From Streptomyces sp. WMMB303 (GTDB lineage: Bacteria > Actinomycetota > Actinomycetes > Streptomycetales > Streptomycetaceae), in NCBI RefSeq assembly GCF_029351045.1, contig NZ_JARKIN010000001.1, positions 5,425,001 to 5,489,000 on the forward strand: a stretch of DNA of 64,000 bases, read 5' to 3'. The notes under the pieces were generated by a model that saw only the letters and a list, made by a program, of their open reading frames with translations, searched no databases and had not been told where the DNA came from. Within the stretch, counting starts at the first letter, position 1; each line of letters begins with the position of its first letter. The position numbers and the translations under genes were made by a program. Below, one piece after another: positions 53,698-62,421 of this stretch.

Positions 53698-55121
53698 CTC
53701 TTGGTGGCCGCCGCGGCGGCGCGCTCCTGCGGCGGGACCTGCCCGGCCGCGGGCTCCTGCCGGCCCGGGACGGGCTCGTGGGCGGCCTCCAGGGTCCGCT
53801 CGTCGAAGGGCAGCGCACCGCGCAGCACCTCGCCGACGCGCTCCCGGTCGATCTCCTTGGTCCAGGTGCCGACCAGCACCGTGGCCACGGCGTTCCCGGC
53901 GAAGTTGGTCAATGCGCGGGCCTCGCTCATGAACCGGTCGATGCCGACGATCAGCCCGACACCGTCCACCAGTTCGGGGCGGTGCGACTGGAGGCCGCCG
54001 GCCAGGGTGGCCAGCCCGGCGCCGGTCACTCCGGCGGCGCCCTTGGACGCGACGAACATGAAGATCAGCAGCGAGATCTGCTCGCCGATGCCGAGTGGGT
54101 TGCCCATGGCCTCGGCGACGAAGATCGAGGCCATGGTCAGGTAGATCATGGTGCCGTCGAGGTTGAAGGAGTAGCCGGTGGGCACGGTGATGCCCACGAC
54201 GGGCCGGCTGACGCCCAGGTGCTCCATCTTCGCGATCAGCCGGGGCAGCGCCGACTCGGACGAGGAGGTGGACAGGATCAGCAGGAACTCCCGGCCCAGG
54301 TACTTCAGCAGCTTGAAGATGTTCACGCCGGTGAACAGCCGCAGCATCGTCCCGAGCACGACGAAGACGAACACGAAGCAGGTCAGATAGAAGCCGATCA
54401 TGATGACGGCGAGGGACTTCAGCGCGTCCACGCCCGTCTCACCGACCACCGCCGCCATCGCGCCGAAGGCGCCGACCGGGGCCACCCACATGATCATCGC
54501 CAGCACCCGGAAGACGACCTTCTGCAGGTGCCCGATGCCGCGCAGCACCGGCTCCCCCGCCGAGCCCATGGCCTGCAGCGCGAAGCCGACCAGCAGCGCG
54601 ATGAGCAGGGTCTGCAGCACCTCGCCCCCGGTGAAGGCGGAGACCATGGTGGTGGGGATCATGCCGAGCAGGAAGTCGGTCAGGCCCTCGCCGCCCTCGG
54701 CCTGCGAGGCGCCCGCGTCCCGCGCGGCGTCGGTGAGCTGCAGCCCGTGGCCCGGCTCCAGGACGTTGCCGACGACCAGCCCGATCGCCAGCGCCACCAG
54801 CGACATCACCAGGAAGTAGCCGAGCGCCAGGCCGCCGACCGCACCGACCTTGGCCGCCTTGCGGACCGAGCCGATGCCCAGCACGATCGTGCAGAAGATG
54901 ATCGGAGAGATCATCATCTTGATGAGACTGACGAACCCCGTGCCGAGCGGTTTCAGCTCGGTGGCCACACCCGGCGCCGTCAGTCCCAGCACCACGCCCA
55001 GCAGCACGGCGCCGATCACCGCGATGTAGAGGTAATGGGTGCGGTCCCGCTTGGGCCCCGGCTGCTGCGGGGTGTCCGGCGCAGCACCCGCTGCGGCCTG
55101 CTGCGGTGTCTTCTTCGACAC
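53694..55121 (-). CDS. dctA: C4-dicarboxylate/H+ or Na+ symporter, DctA family
   Basis: 475 aa membrane protein. It has the family signatures SSSESALPRL (re-entrant loop HP1), PTGYSFNLDGTMIY and FVASKGAAGVTG, with eight membrane spans plus two hairpins expected. It imports succinate, fumarate and malate. GTG 55121 with GAGGAG at 9 nt is the best start; an earlier in-frame GTG lacks a ribosome site. The C-terminus is polar and Ala/Glu-rich. It is divergent from a CitA/DcuS-type two-component pair, which probably controls it. Confidence 0.94.
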   Translation of the reverse strand: MSKKTPQQAAAGAAPDTPQQPGPKRDRTHYLYIAVIGAVLLGVVLGLTAPGVATELKPLGTGFVSLIKMMISPIIFCTIVLGIGSVRKAAKVGAVGGLALGYFLVMSLVALAIGLVVGNVLEPGHGLQLTDAARDAGASQAEGGEGLTDFLLGMIPTTMVSAFTGGEVLQTLLIALLVGFALQAMGSAGEPVLRGIGHLQKVVFRVLAMIMWVAPVGAFGAMAAVVGETGVDALKSLAVIMIGFYLTCFVFVFVVLGTMLRLFTGVNIFKLLKYLGREFLLILSTSSSESALPRLIAKMEHLGVSRPVVGITVPTGYSFNLDGTMIYLTMASIFVAEAMGNPLGIGEQISLLIFMFVASKGAAGVTGAGLATLAGGLQSHRPELVDGVGLIVGIDRFMSEARALTNFAGNAVATVLVGTWTKEIDRERVGEVLRGALPFDERTLEAAHEPVPGRQEPAAGQVPPQERAAAAATKS

Positions 55122-55250
55122 GTCGGCGGCTCCTCGTCCATGGGTCACGTCACGATGTCTCCGCCGGAACGCCCTGGTGGACGCTCGATTGCGAATTCCG
55201 ATCGTGTTGAGTCCCGGCGACTATGCAACACGGTGCGATGTGCGTCACCC

Positions 55251-55269
55251 TTACGTGCATTACGTGCAC
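55251..55269. promoter_or_regulatory. Candidate response-regulator site between dctA and the kinase gene
   Basis: TTACGTGCA is repeated head to tail (55251-55259 and 55260-55268). The overlapping GTGCA-N5-TGCAC (55255-55269) is also an inverted repeat. It lies 27 bp before the kinase ATG and 130 bp before dctA, in a 174-bp divergent promoter region. Confidence 0.55.
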
Positions 55270-55295
55270 GAAACAAGCCACGGCAGACTGAGAAG

Positions 55296-56996
55296 ATGCG
55301 CGTCCCCCGACCCCGCTTCCCCCTGCGGTCCCGCCCGCGCAGCCTGGCAGGACAGCTCTTCGCCATGCAGGTGGTCCTGGTCGCCGTGGTGGTCGCCGGC
55401 TGCGCGGTGTTCGCGTACGTCTCCGGAAAGTCACAGGCCAGGGAAGCGGCGACGCACCGCGCCCGGGCCACGACGCAGGCCGTGGCCGATTCCCCCTCCG
55501 TACGGGCGGCCATCGGCTCCGCCGATCCCAGCGCGCGGTTGCAGCCCTACGCCGAGCAGGTGCGCCGGGACACCGGCGTCAGCTTTGTGACGATCATGAA
55601 TCCGCGGGGCAAGCGGTGGACACACCCCGACCCCAACCGGATCGGCGAGCAGTTCGTCGGCCACATCGGGCCGGCCCTACGGGGCCACACCTTCGACGAG
55701 ACCTACACCGGCACGCTGGGCCCGTCGGTGCGCGTGGTCACGCCCGTCCGGGAAGCCGGGCACGGCGGGCGGGAGGGCCGGATCATCGGCCTGGTCAGCG
55801 CCGGGATCACCATCGACACCATCAGCGAGCAGGTCGGCGAGCAGCTCACCGCGGTGCTCGCGGTGGCCGGCGGCGCCCTCGCGCTGGGCGCCCTCGGTAC
55901 GTATCTGACCAACGCCCGGCTGCGCCGCCACACCCACGGGATGAACGCGGTCGAACTCAGCCGGCTGCACGACTACCACCAGGCGACGCTGCACGCGGTG
56001 CGCGAGGGGCTGCTGCTGCTCGACGGGGAGGGGCGGGTCGCGCTCGTCAACGACGGCGCCCGCCTGCTGCTGGGCCGGGACGGACCGCGGGACCTGGTCG
56101 GCCGGACCGTCGGCGACCTCGGGCTGCCCCCCGAGCTGACCGAAGCGCTGCTGGCCGAGGAGCCGCGCCGGGACGAGGTCCATCTGACCGGCGAGCGGAT
56201 CGTGGTCGTCAACACCGCGCCGGTGGACGGCGGGGAACGCCGCGGCACGGTGGTGACCCTGCGCGACCACACCGAACTGCGGGCGCTGGCCGGTGAGCTG
56301 GACTCGGTGCGCGGCTTCGCCGAGGCGCTGCGCTCCCAGGCCCACGAGGCCGCGAACCGACTGCACACCGTCGTCTCCCTGATCGAACTGGGCCGGGTGA
56401 CGGAGGCCGTGCGCTTCGCGACCGAGGAACTGGAGCTGGCGCAGGCGCTGACCGACCGGGTGGTGAGCGCGGTGCGGGAACCGGTGCTGGCCGCGCTGCT
56501 GCTGGGCAAGGCCGCGCAGGCCAAGGAGCGCGGCGTCGAGTTGCTCCTCGCGGCGGACTCCGGTGTCGAGGACGTGCCCGGGATCCCGGGCCGGGACCTG
56601 GTGACGGTGCTGGGCAATCTGATCGACAACGCGGTCGAGGCCGTCACGGCCGCGCCCACCGGCCGGCTGCCGGGCCCGGGTCCGGCCGGCGACGAACCCG
56701 CCCCGGACAGTCCCCGGGTGACGGTCACGGTCCGGTGCACCCGCTCCGGCGTCCTGCTGCTGCGCGTGGCCGACACCGGTCCCGGCCTGCCGCCCGGGGC
56801 CGGGGACCGGCTCTTCGAGCGGAACTGGTCCACCAAACCCGGCCGCGGCGGCGGCATCGGCCTGGCCCTGGTGCGGCAGACGGCGCACCGGCACGGGGGC
56901 GAGGTGCACGCCCGCGATCTGCCCGGCGCGGGTGCCGAGTTCGAGGTGCGGCTGCCGCTGCCCCGGAAGGCAGGGACCCAGGAGGTACCGCGATGA
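55296..56996 (+). CDS. CitA/DcuS-type sensor histidine kinase
   Basis: 566 aa. Two membrane spans (about 17-40 and 178-200) enclose a periplasmic-type PAS sensor for small carboxylates. A cytoplasmic PAS (about 215-330) follows, then the H-box HEAANRLHTVVSL with phospho-His near 350, and an ATPase with N-box NLIDNAVEAV (about 441), DTGPGLPPG (about 493) and GGGIGLALV. It probably senses external C4-dicarboxylates or citrate and phosphorylates the next gene's product. ATG 55296 follows GAGAAG closely. It overlaps the response-regulator start by 4 nt. Confidence 0.94.
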   Translation: MRVPRPRFPLRSRPRSLAGQLFAMQVVLVAVVVAGCAVFAYVSGKSQAREAATHRARATTQAVADSPSVRAAIGSADPSARLQPYAEQVRRDTGVSFVTIMNPRGKRWTHPDPNRIGEQFVGHIGPALRGHTFDETYTGTLGPSVRVVTPVREAGHGGREGRIIGLVSAGITIDTISEQVGEQLTAVLAVAGGALALGALGTYLTNARLRRHTHGMNAVELSRLHDYHQATLHAVREGLLLLDGEGRVALVNDGARLLLGRDGPRDLVGRTVGDLGLPPELTEALLAEEPRRDEVHLTGERIVVVNTAPVDGGERRGTVVTLRDHTELRALAGELDSVRGFAEALRSQAHEAANRLHTVVSLIELGRVTEAVRFATEELELAQALTDRVVSAVREPVLAALLLGKAAQAKERGVELLLAADSGVEDVPGIPGRDLVTVLGNLIDNAVEAVTAAPTGRLPGPGPAGDEPAPDSPRVTVTVRCTRSGVLLLRVADTGPGLPPGAGDRLFERNWSTKPGRGGGIGLALVRQTAHRHGGEVHARDLPGAGAEFEVRLPLPRKAGTQEVPR

Positions 56997-57712
56997 CACT
57001 CCGTGTCCTGGTCGTCGAGGACGATCCCGTGGCGGCCGACGCGCACGCCCTCTACGTCAGCCGGGTGCCGGGCTTCGAGGTGGCCGGGAAGGCGCACTCC
57101 CGGGCCGAGGCGCTCCGTGCCCTGGAGGACGCGGCGGGCCGGGGCGGGGGCGTCGATCTGATCCTGCTCGATCTGTATCTGCCCGACGGCAGCGGCCTGG
57201 ACCTGCTGCGCGCCCTGCGTGCGGCGGGCCATTCGGAGGACGTGTTCGCGGTGACGTCGGCCCGCGATCTGACGATGATCCGCGAGGGGGTCGCGCTCGG
57301 GGTCGTCCAGCATGTGCTGAAGCCGTTCACGTTCCGCACGCTCAGCGACCGGCTGCTGCGCTACGCGGACTTCCGCGCCACGGCCGAGGCCGGTGGCGAG
57401 GCGGTCAGTCAGGACGAGGTGGACCGGACGCTGTCGGTGCTGCGGGCGGCTCCCACCGCCTCGGCGCTGCCGAAGGGGCTGAGTTCCCCGACGCTGGCGC
57501 GGGTGACGGACCGGCTGCGGGAGGCGGCTCGGGAGGGGCTGACGGCGAGTGAGGCGGCGGCGGCGCTCGGCGTGAACCGGATCACCGCACGCCGCTATCT
57601 CGAACACCTCGTCACCACCGGCTCCGCGGAGCGGCGGCAGCGCTACGGGCAGGTGGGGCGCCCCGAGCACCACTACCTGTGGCGCGGGGGCCCGGCCTCG
57701 GGCGGGCCGTAG
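56993..57712 (+). CDS. CitB/DcuR-type response regulator
   Basis: 239 aa. Receiver domain with phospho-acceptor Asp60 (LILLDLYLPDG), acidic pair near 10-11, switch Thr/Ser near 90 and Lys in LKPFTF. The C-terminal winged/helix-turn-helix domain (LTASEAAAALGVNRITARRYLEHL, split here as one recognition helix) is typical of CitB-family regulators. It is coupled to the kinase gene (ATGA overlap, GGAGG 8 nt upstream). The likely target is the divergent dctA promoter. Confidence 0.94.
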   Translation: MTLRVLVVEDDPVAADAHALYVSRVPGFEVAGKAHSRAEALRALEDAAGRGGGVDLILLDLYLPDGSGLDLLRALRAAGHSEDVFAVTSARDLTMIREGVALGVVQHVLKPFTFRTLSDRLLRYADFRATAEAGGEAVSQDEVDRTLSVLRAAPTASALPKGLSSPTLARVTDRLREAAREGLTASEAAAALGVNRITARRYLEHLVTTGSAERRQRYGQVGRPEHHYLWRGGPASGGP

Positions 57713-57856
57713 GGACCCGTCCGCCACCGGATCCCGGCCGACGGGGCTGCCGCTCCGCCGGACGGGGGGCCGATGGGCCCGGGCCGCCCGGCGGCCGGCC
57801 GAGGCGGGCCGCCGGGCGGTGGTGCGGGCTGTCCGTCAACCGTCCGAACGAACGGT

Positions 57857-57883
57857 CCGGGGCTGCACGGGGGACAGCCCCGG
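57857..57883 (-). terminator. Hairpin terminator after the LAETG protein gene
   Basis: Perfect 9-bp arms CCGGGGCTG/CAGCCCCGG with a 9-nt loop, 5 bp beyond the stop. It may also end the plus-strand two-component operon. Confidence 0.7.
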
Positions 57884-57888
57884 GTGGA

Positions 57889-58515
57889 TCAGCTCTGCGA
57901 GGAGCGGCGCTTGCGCGCGAAGGCGACGAGGCCCCCGCCTGCGACGACCACGGCGGCCGCGATGCCGGCGATCATCGGGGTGTTGCTGGAGGAACCCGTC
58001 TCGGCCAGGTCGTCACCGCCGCCCTGCGGCTTCTCCGCCGGGGCGCTGGAGCTGGACTCGGGCGCGCTCGGCTCCGGCTTCTCGCTGGGGCTCTGCGAGG
58101 GGCTGGGCGAGGAGGGCGGGGTGGACTCCGACTCGCTGGGCGTCGGGCTGGGCGTCGGCTTCTCGCAGACCGGGGACTTCTTGGTCTCCGGGCCCCACGA
58201 GTACTTGTCGCCGTCCGAGGCCACGACCTGGGCGGTGACCTTCAGGGGCTTGCTGTGCTCGGGCAGGTCGACCTTCTTGTGGAAGCTGCGCCCGAAGGTC
58301 TCGCTGATCAGCGTCTCGCCACCGGCCTTGACGGTGACCTTGTTGTCCTTCGGCGCGTACATCTTCAGGTCGATCGAGACCGAGTCGCAGGTCACCGACC
58401 ATGAAGGGGTGTGTGCCTGGGCGGGGGCAGCCGCTATCGCGGTGCCGACGAACGCCGCGGCACCGGTCGCCGCGATGGCGACCGACCGCTGCCATCTGAG
58501 GCGCAGTGCTGTCAT
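57889..58515 (-). CDS. Sortase-anchored surface protein (LAETG)
   Basis: 208 aa. Sec signal peptide with cleavage near AQA-H (about 34), then a small globular region with two Cys (about 42 and 117) that may pair, a Ser/Pro/Glu-rich spacer (about 118-170), the LAETG sorting signal, a hydrophobic segment and an RKRR tail. LAxTG is the motif of class E sortases in Streptomyces, so it should be attached to peptidoglycan. Function of the ectodomain is unknown. ATG 58515 follows GGAAGGA at 6 nt. Confidence 0.9.
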   Translation of the reverse strand: MTALRLRWQRSVAIAATGAAAFVGTAIAAAPAQAHTPSWSVTCDSVSIDLKMYAPKDNKVTVKAGGETLISETFGRSFHKKVDLPEHSKPLKVTAQVVASDGDKYSWGPETKKSPVCEKPTPSPTPSESESTPPSSPSPSQSPSEKPEPSAPESSSSAPAEKPQGGGDDLAETGSSSNTPMIAGIAAAVVVAGGGLVAFARKRRSSQS

Positions 58516-58948
58516 CGTTTTCCTTCCGGTAGGACCATCATGCGAGATGCACGCACGACGGGTGACAGCACGGTACTCGCATCCTCAACTCCGGGCACAC
58601 GGACCCCGCGATATCCAACTCTTCCCGGGCACGCGCCGGTTCGCCGCACCTCCACCACATCTCCATCATTGCAGGTCGTGGCGGTGACCAACGGATATGC
58701 GCCGACTACGTTGCGATTAGGTCAAGTTGAGTGAGGAGCCGCGGCCGGCCGGGGCGAACACAGGCATGAAAATCCCCAGCGGTGCGGTGACGCAAGGCCG
58801 CAGGTACCCCACCGGGGGCGTCAATGAGCCGAGCGGTGCCATCGCGCGGGCGTCGCTCCGGCGTCCGAGAGCCGAGGTCGACTGCGGGCATCACAGCCTT
58901 TTCCCGCTCGTCGGATATTTTCCTCCCCTGGTGTCTACACTCCTGTCC
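58516..58948. promoter_or_regulatory. Divergent region; leaderless promoter candidate for the nuclease-like gene
   Basis: 433 bp without a gene. TACACT (58936-58941) lies 7 nt before the GTG at 58949, the spacing of a leaderless transcript, and no ribosome site is visible for that gene. Its -35 is not clear. Nothing else was recognised; the stretch around 58530-58740 is less GC-rich and presumably holds the promoter of the LAETG gene. Confidence 0.45.
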
Positions 58949-60997
58949 GTGACGATGCCCTCTCTCGACAGCGTGCCCGTCGGAGCGCTGTCCCCGCTTC
59001 CCGCGCGCTCCGATGCCCTGCCCCTGCTGCCCGGCGGCAACGATCGGCAACTGGCCGCCCTGCGGCGGCTCATCGACCAGCTCGGTACCGGACGTGAGGG
59101 GACGGATCACCTCGCCTGGCCGGAGGAGGGCGACAGCATCACCGTCCGCGACGCCGTGCGGCGGCTGGGAAGTGTGGGGGTCGTCGCGCGCGAGGGGTCA
59201 CGGGTGAAGCCGACGCCGGCCGCCCTGGACTGGCGGCGGACGGGACGGCACGACGTCCTGGTGGGCACCTTTCACCGCCATGTGGCGTTCGTCGGCGAAC
59301 TGCTGGCGGCCCTCGAGGACCAGCCACTCGGCCTGGAGGAGCTGCTGAGGCTGGGCAGGGAGAGATACGGCTTCGACTGGCAGACCGTCACGCCTGTGCG
59401 GCAGCGGACGATCTGGCTCCGGGTGACCGGCATGATCACCTACTTCGGCGGCAGGGCCCGGCTCACCGACAGCGGCCGCACCCTGCTCGGCAGCCTGGAA
59501 CTCGGCGAACCGGCCTGCGGTGCGAGGAGTCCGCAGGAGACCGCGCTGCCGAGCGTGCCCCCCGCCGGTGCTGCGGTACGCCGCCTGTGGGCGGAACGGA
59601 GCACCGCGGGCTGGGAGACGAGGGGGACCGGCCGCAACCTCTACATCCCCGGCCCCAAAGACGACAACGGACGCCTCCGCGCGCTGCGGATCCTGGTCTC
59701 CGGCTCCCGGCCCGAAGTGGCGCGCGAGGAATTCGGAGAACTCTGCGATCAGGTGGCGGGCAGGCCCGTCGCCGCCTCCTCCGCCGGCGCCGCGCTGGAC
59801 GCGGTCGCCGCCCTCGGGCTGCTCGAGCGCGTCGGCGAGAACGCCTGGGCCCCCGGTGCCGCCGCGGAAGCCTGGCTGGCCGACGACGATCCGCTCGACC
59901 TGGCCCGGATCATCCACGCCGCGATCCGGTACTTCGGCGAAATACTGTCCGTGCTCGGTACCGAGACGGTCGCCACAGCCCGCCTCGTGCGGCACAGCGC
60001 GGAATACGTGACAGACGGCCTCACGCCGACGGCCGTCCACGCCCGCCTGCACCTGCTCGACTCCTGCGGACTCGCGAAGAAGATCACCAGCAAGACCTAC
60101 CGGGCCACGCCCCTGGGCCGGGCCTTCCTCCGCACCCTGCCGCCGGACTCGGTCGCCGTCACACCGCCCCGGCCGGCCACCGGCCCCGGGCCCGTCCGCA
60201 GCAGGGCGACAGCCGAGGACGTGGCGGCCGAACTGGAGACCGCGGCCCGGCAGAGCGAGGACCCCGTCCGGCTCGAGAAGGCCGCCGTCGCCGCGCTCGA
60301 GGAGCTGGGCCTGGACGGGTCGCACCTCGGCGGTAGGGGCCGGACCGACGGCGCCGTACGGCTCGGAGCCGGTCTCCGGAGGCGGACGTTCGCGGTGGAG
60401 GCCAAAGCCACCGCCACGGGGGTGGTGGAGCGCAGAGCCGTCGACCTGGAAGGGCTCGCCGAGCACCGCGACCAGCTCGGAGCCGAGGCGACGCTGCTCA
60501 TCGGTCCCGCCTTCCACGAGCGGGTGGTGACGGCCGCGCGCAAGGACGGCAAGGTCGCCGTCCTGCACACCGGTCTGCTGGCCGACGTGCTCCGCAGCCG
60601 CCGCACGATGCCCCCCACGCCCGGGCTCCTGGAGATCCTGCTCGACCCCGCCCGCGATCCGGCACTCCGGGAGACGGAGATCGAGGCCGCACGGCAGGAG
60701 GAGGAGCGGCGCTTCGCCGTCGAGCGAGCCGTCGTCGAGGCCCTGCTGGAGGAGGCGGAGTACTCGGAGGGCTGGCTGACCCTGCGCGATCTGGTGCGGG
60801 ACCTGCGGAAGGGTGGACCGGACACCGACGAGCGGGAGATCCGGGAGGCGCTGGGCTTCCTCGCCTTCCCCCGGGTCGGTGCCGTCGAGGAGCGGGACGG
60901 GCAGTTCCGGGTGACCGTCAGCCGACGCACCCTCGTGCATCTCGTCCAGACGATGGGACGCTCCTGGCTCACGGTCTCCCCGGACGAGGCCGGGTGA
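58949..60997 (+). CDS. Winged-helix protein with PD-(D/E)XK-nuclease-like domain, function unknown
   Basis: About 682 aa from GTG 58949, or 680 aa from ATG 58955. The N-terminal 420 residues hold several winged-helix-like units. Residues about 435-560 fit a restriction-endonuclease-like fold: ALEELGLDGSHLGGRGRTDG with Asp, then FAVEAKATATGV (Glu-x-Lys), a helix, and LLIGPAF. The C-terminus is helical with another winged-helix-like segment. It could be a DNA-cleaving defence protein or a DNA-binding regulator with a dead nuclease fold. It stands alone, with no methylase beside it. I do not recognise a named family. Confidence 0.7.
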   Translation: MTMPSLDSVPVGALSPLPARSDALPLLPGGNDRQLAALRRLIDQLGTGREGTDHLAWPEEGDSITVRDAVRRLGSVGVVAREGSRVKPTPAALDWRRTGRHDVLVGTFHRHVAFVGELLAALEDQPLGLEELLRLGRERYGFDWQTVTPVRQRTIWLRVTGMITYFGGRARLTDSGRTLLGSLELGEPACGARSPQETALPSVPPAGAAVRRLWAERSTAGWETRGTGRNLYIPGPKDDNGRLRALRILVSGSRPEVAREEFGELCDQVAGRPVAASSAGAALDAVAALGLLERVGENAWAPGAAAEAWLADDDPLDLARIIHAAIRYFGEILSVLGTETVATARLVRHSAEYVTDGLTPTAVHARLHLLDSCGLAKKITSKTYRATPLGRAFLRTLPPDSVAVTPPRPATGPGPVRSRATAEDVAAELETAARQSEDPVRLEKAAVAALEELGLDGSHLGGRGRTDGAVRLGAGLRRRTFAVEAKATATGVVERRAVDLEGLAEHRDQLGAEATLLIGPAFHERVVTAARKDGKVAVLHTGLLADVLRSRRTMPPTPGLLEILLDPARDPALRETEIEAARQEEERRFAVERAVVEALLEEAEYSEGWLTLRDLVRDLRKGGPDTDEREIREALGFLAFPRVGAVEERDGQFRVTVSRRTLVHLVQTMGRSWLTVSPDEAG

Positions 60998-61022
60998 CGC
61001 GAGGTCGGGGACGTCCCTCGCG
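60998..61022. terminator. Candidate terminator between convergent genes
   Basis: CGCGAGG/CCTCGCG 7-bp arms (60998-61004 and 61016-61022) with an 11-nt loop, directly after the nuclease-like gene and 47 bp from the pfkA stop. Confidence 0.6.
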
Positions 61023-61068
61023 GCACCGCGACCGGGCGGCGCGGGCTCCGCTGCCGCGGAACCGGGGC

Positions 61069-62094
61069 TCAGAAGACCGCTTCGGTCTCGTCCATCCGGT
61101 CCTGCGGGACCCGCTTGAGCTCGGAGACCGCGTCGGCGAGCGGGGCCATCACGATCCGGGTGCCGCGCAGGGCTGTCATCCGGCCGAACTCGCCACGGTG
61201 CGCGGCCTCGACGGCGTGCCAGCCGAAGCGGGTGGCGAGCACCCGGTCGTAGGCCGTGGGGGTGCCGCCGCGCTGGATGTGGCCGAGGATGACGGGCCGC
61301 GCCTCCTTGCCGAGCCGGTGCTCCAACTCGACCGCGAGCCGGTTGCCGATACCGGTGAAGCGCTCGTGACCGTACTGGTCGATCACGCCCTTCTCGTACG
61401 GCATGGAGCCCTCGGCCGGGTGCGCGCCCTCGGCGACGCAGACGATGGCGAACTTCTTGTCCCGTGCGAACCGCTCCTCGACCATCTTGGCCAGGTCGTC
61501 GACCTCGAAGTTGCGCTCAGGGATGCAGATGGCGTGCGCGCCCGCCGCCATGCCCGCCTCCAGCGCGATCCAGCCCGCGTGCCGGCCCATGACCTCCACG
61601 ACCATCACCCGCTGGTGGGACTCGGCGGTGGTCTTGAGGCGGTCCATGGCCTCGGTGGCGACACCGACGGCGGTGTCGAAGCCGAAGGTGCGGTCCGTGG
61701 CGGAGATGTCGTTGTCGATGGTCTTGGGGACGCCGACGACCGGCAGCCCGATCTCGGCGAGCATCCGCGCGGCGGTCAGGGTGCCCTCGCCGCCGATCGG
61801 GATCAGCGCGTCCAGGCCGAGGCGGTCGATCAGCTCCTCGGAGTTGTTGCACGCCTCCCGCAGCCGGTCCCGCTCCAGCCGGGCCGAGCCGAGGATGGTG
61901 CCGCCGCGGGCGAGGATGCCGCTGACGGAGTTTATGTCCAGGGGCCGGTAGCGGCCCTCCAGCAGGCCCTTGAATCCGTCCTCGAATCCGATGACCTCGT
62001 CGCCGCGGTCGTGTACGGCGCGATGCACGACGGATCGGATCACGGCGTTGAGACCGGGGCAGTCTCCGCCCGCGGTGAGCACTCCGATACGCAT
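61069..62094 (-). CDS. pfkA: 6-phosphofructokinase
   Basis: 341 aa, usual for actinomycete PfkA. It phosphorylates fructose 6-phosphate in glycolysis. Motifs: LTAGGDCPGLN, IGGEGTL, PKTIDNDI (catalytic base Asp), MGRHAGWIA and GHIQRGGTP. Gly follows the acidic residue in GGEGT, as in ATP-dependent enzymes, while Lys in PKTIDND is the residue seen in PPi-dependent ones. This mix is known from ATP-using Streptomyces PfkA, so ATP is the likely donor. ATG 62094, with AGGAG upstream. It is divergent from pta. Confidence 0.96.
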   Translation of the reverse strand: MRIGVLTAGGDCPGLNAVIRSVVHRAVHDRGDEVIGFEDGFKGLLEGRYRPLDINSVSGILARGGTILGSARLERDRLREACNNSEELIDRLGLDALIPIGGEGTLTAARMLAEIGLPVVGVPKTIDNDISATDRTFGFDTAVGVATEAMDRLKTTAESHQRVMVVEVMGRHAGWIALEAGMAAGAHAICIPERNFEVDDLAKMVEERFARDKKFAIVCVAEGAHPAEGSMPYEKGVIDQYGHERFTGIGNRLAVELEHRLGKEARPVILGHIQRGGTPTAYDRVLATRFGWHAVEAAHRGEFGRMTALRGTRIVMAPLADAVSELKRVPQDRMDETEAVF

Positions 62095-62328
62095 GGGGTT
62101 CGCTTCTCCTGCTCCGTAGATGCCCGCCCGGGAGGCGGGCCGCTTGGGGCACGGTCGGACCTCACTGTCCGGGGGTGCCGCTGGTCCCTGAGCCGGTGCG
62201 ATTGTTTCACGTCTTGAAGGCGGGGGAAGGGGCCCCGTTCAGCATCCGGACCGCTGCGGACGCCCTCCGGCGGAAGCGCACCGGCCGGCCACCTGGCGCG
62301 CGTGCGGACCAGAGACGCAGGTACTGTC

Positions 62329-62348
62329 AAGGGTATAGCCCTACCCTT
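62329..62348. promoter_or_regulatory. Inverted repeat, candidate operator for pta
   Basis: AAGGGTA (62329-62335) and TACCCTT (62342-62348) form a perfect 7-bp inverted repeat around TAGCCC, 73 bp before the pta start in the 327-bp pfkA-pta divergent gap. It overlaps a TATAGC -10 candidate, so a bound protein would block transcription. The rest of the gap shows no other signal. Confidence 0.55.
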
Positions 62349-62421
62349 ACGGGTGCTTTCCAGGCGGAACTGCTCAAGAGGTCCCCGAGGCGCTCCCGAC
62401 CGCGACCGGAGGAGACAGCGC

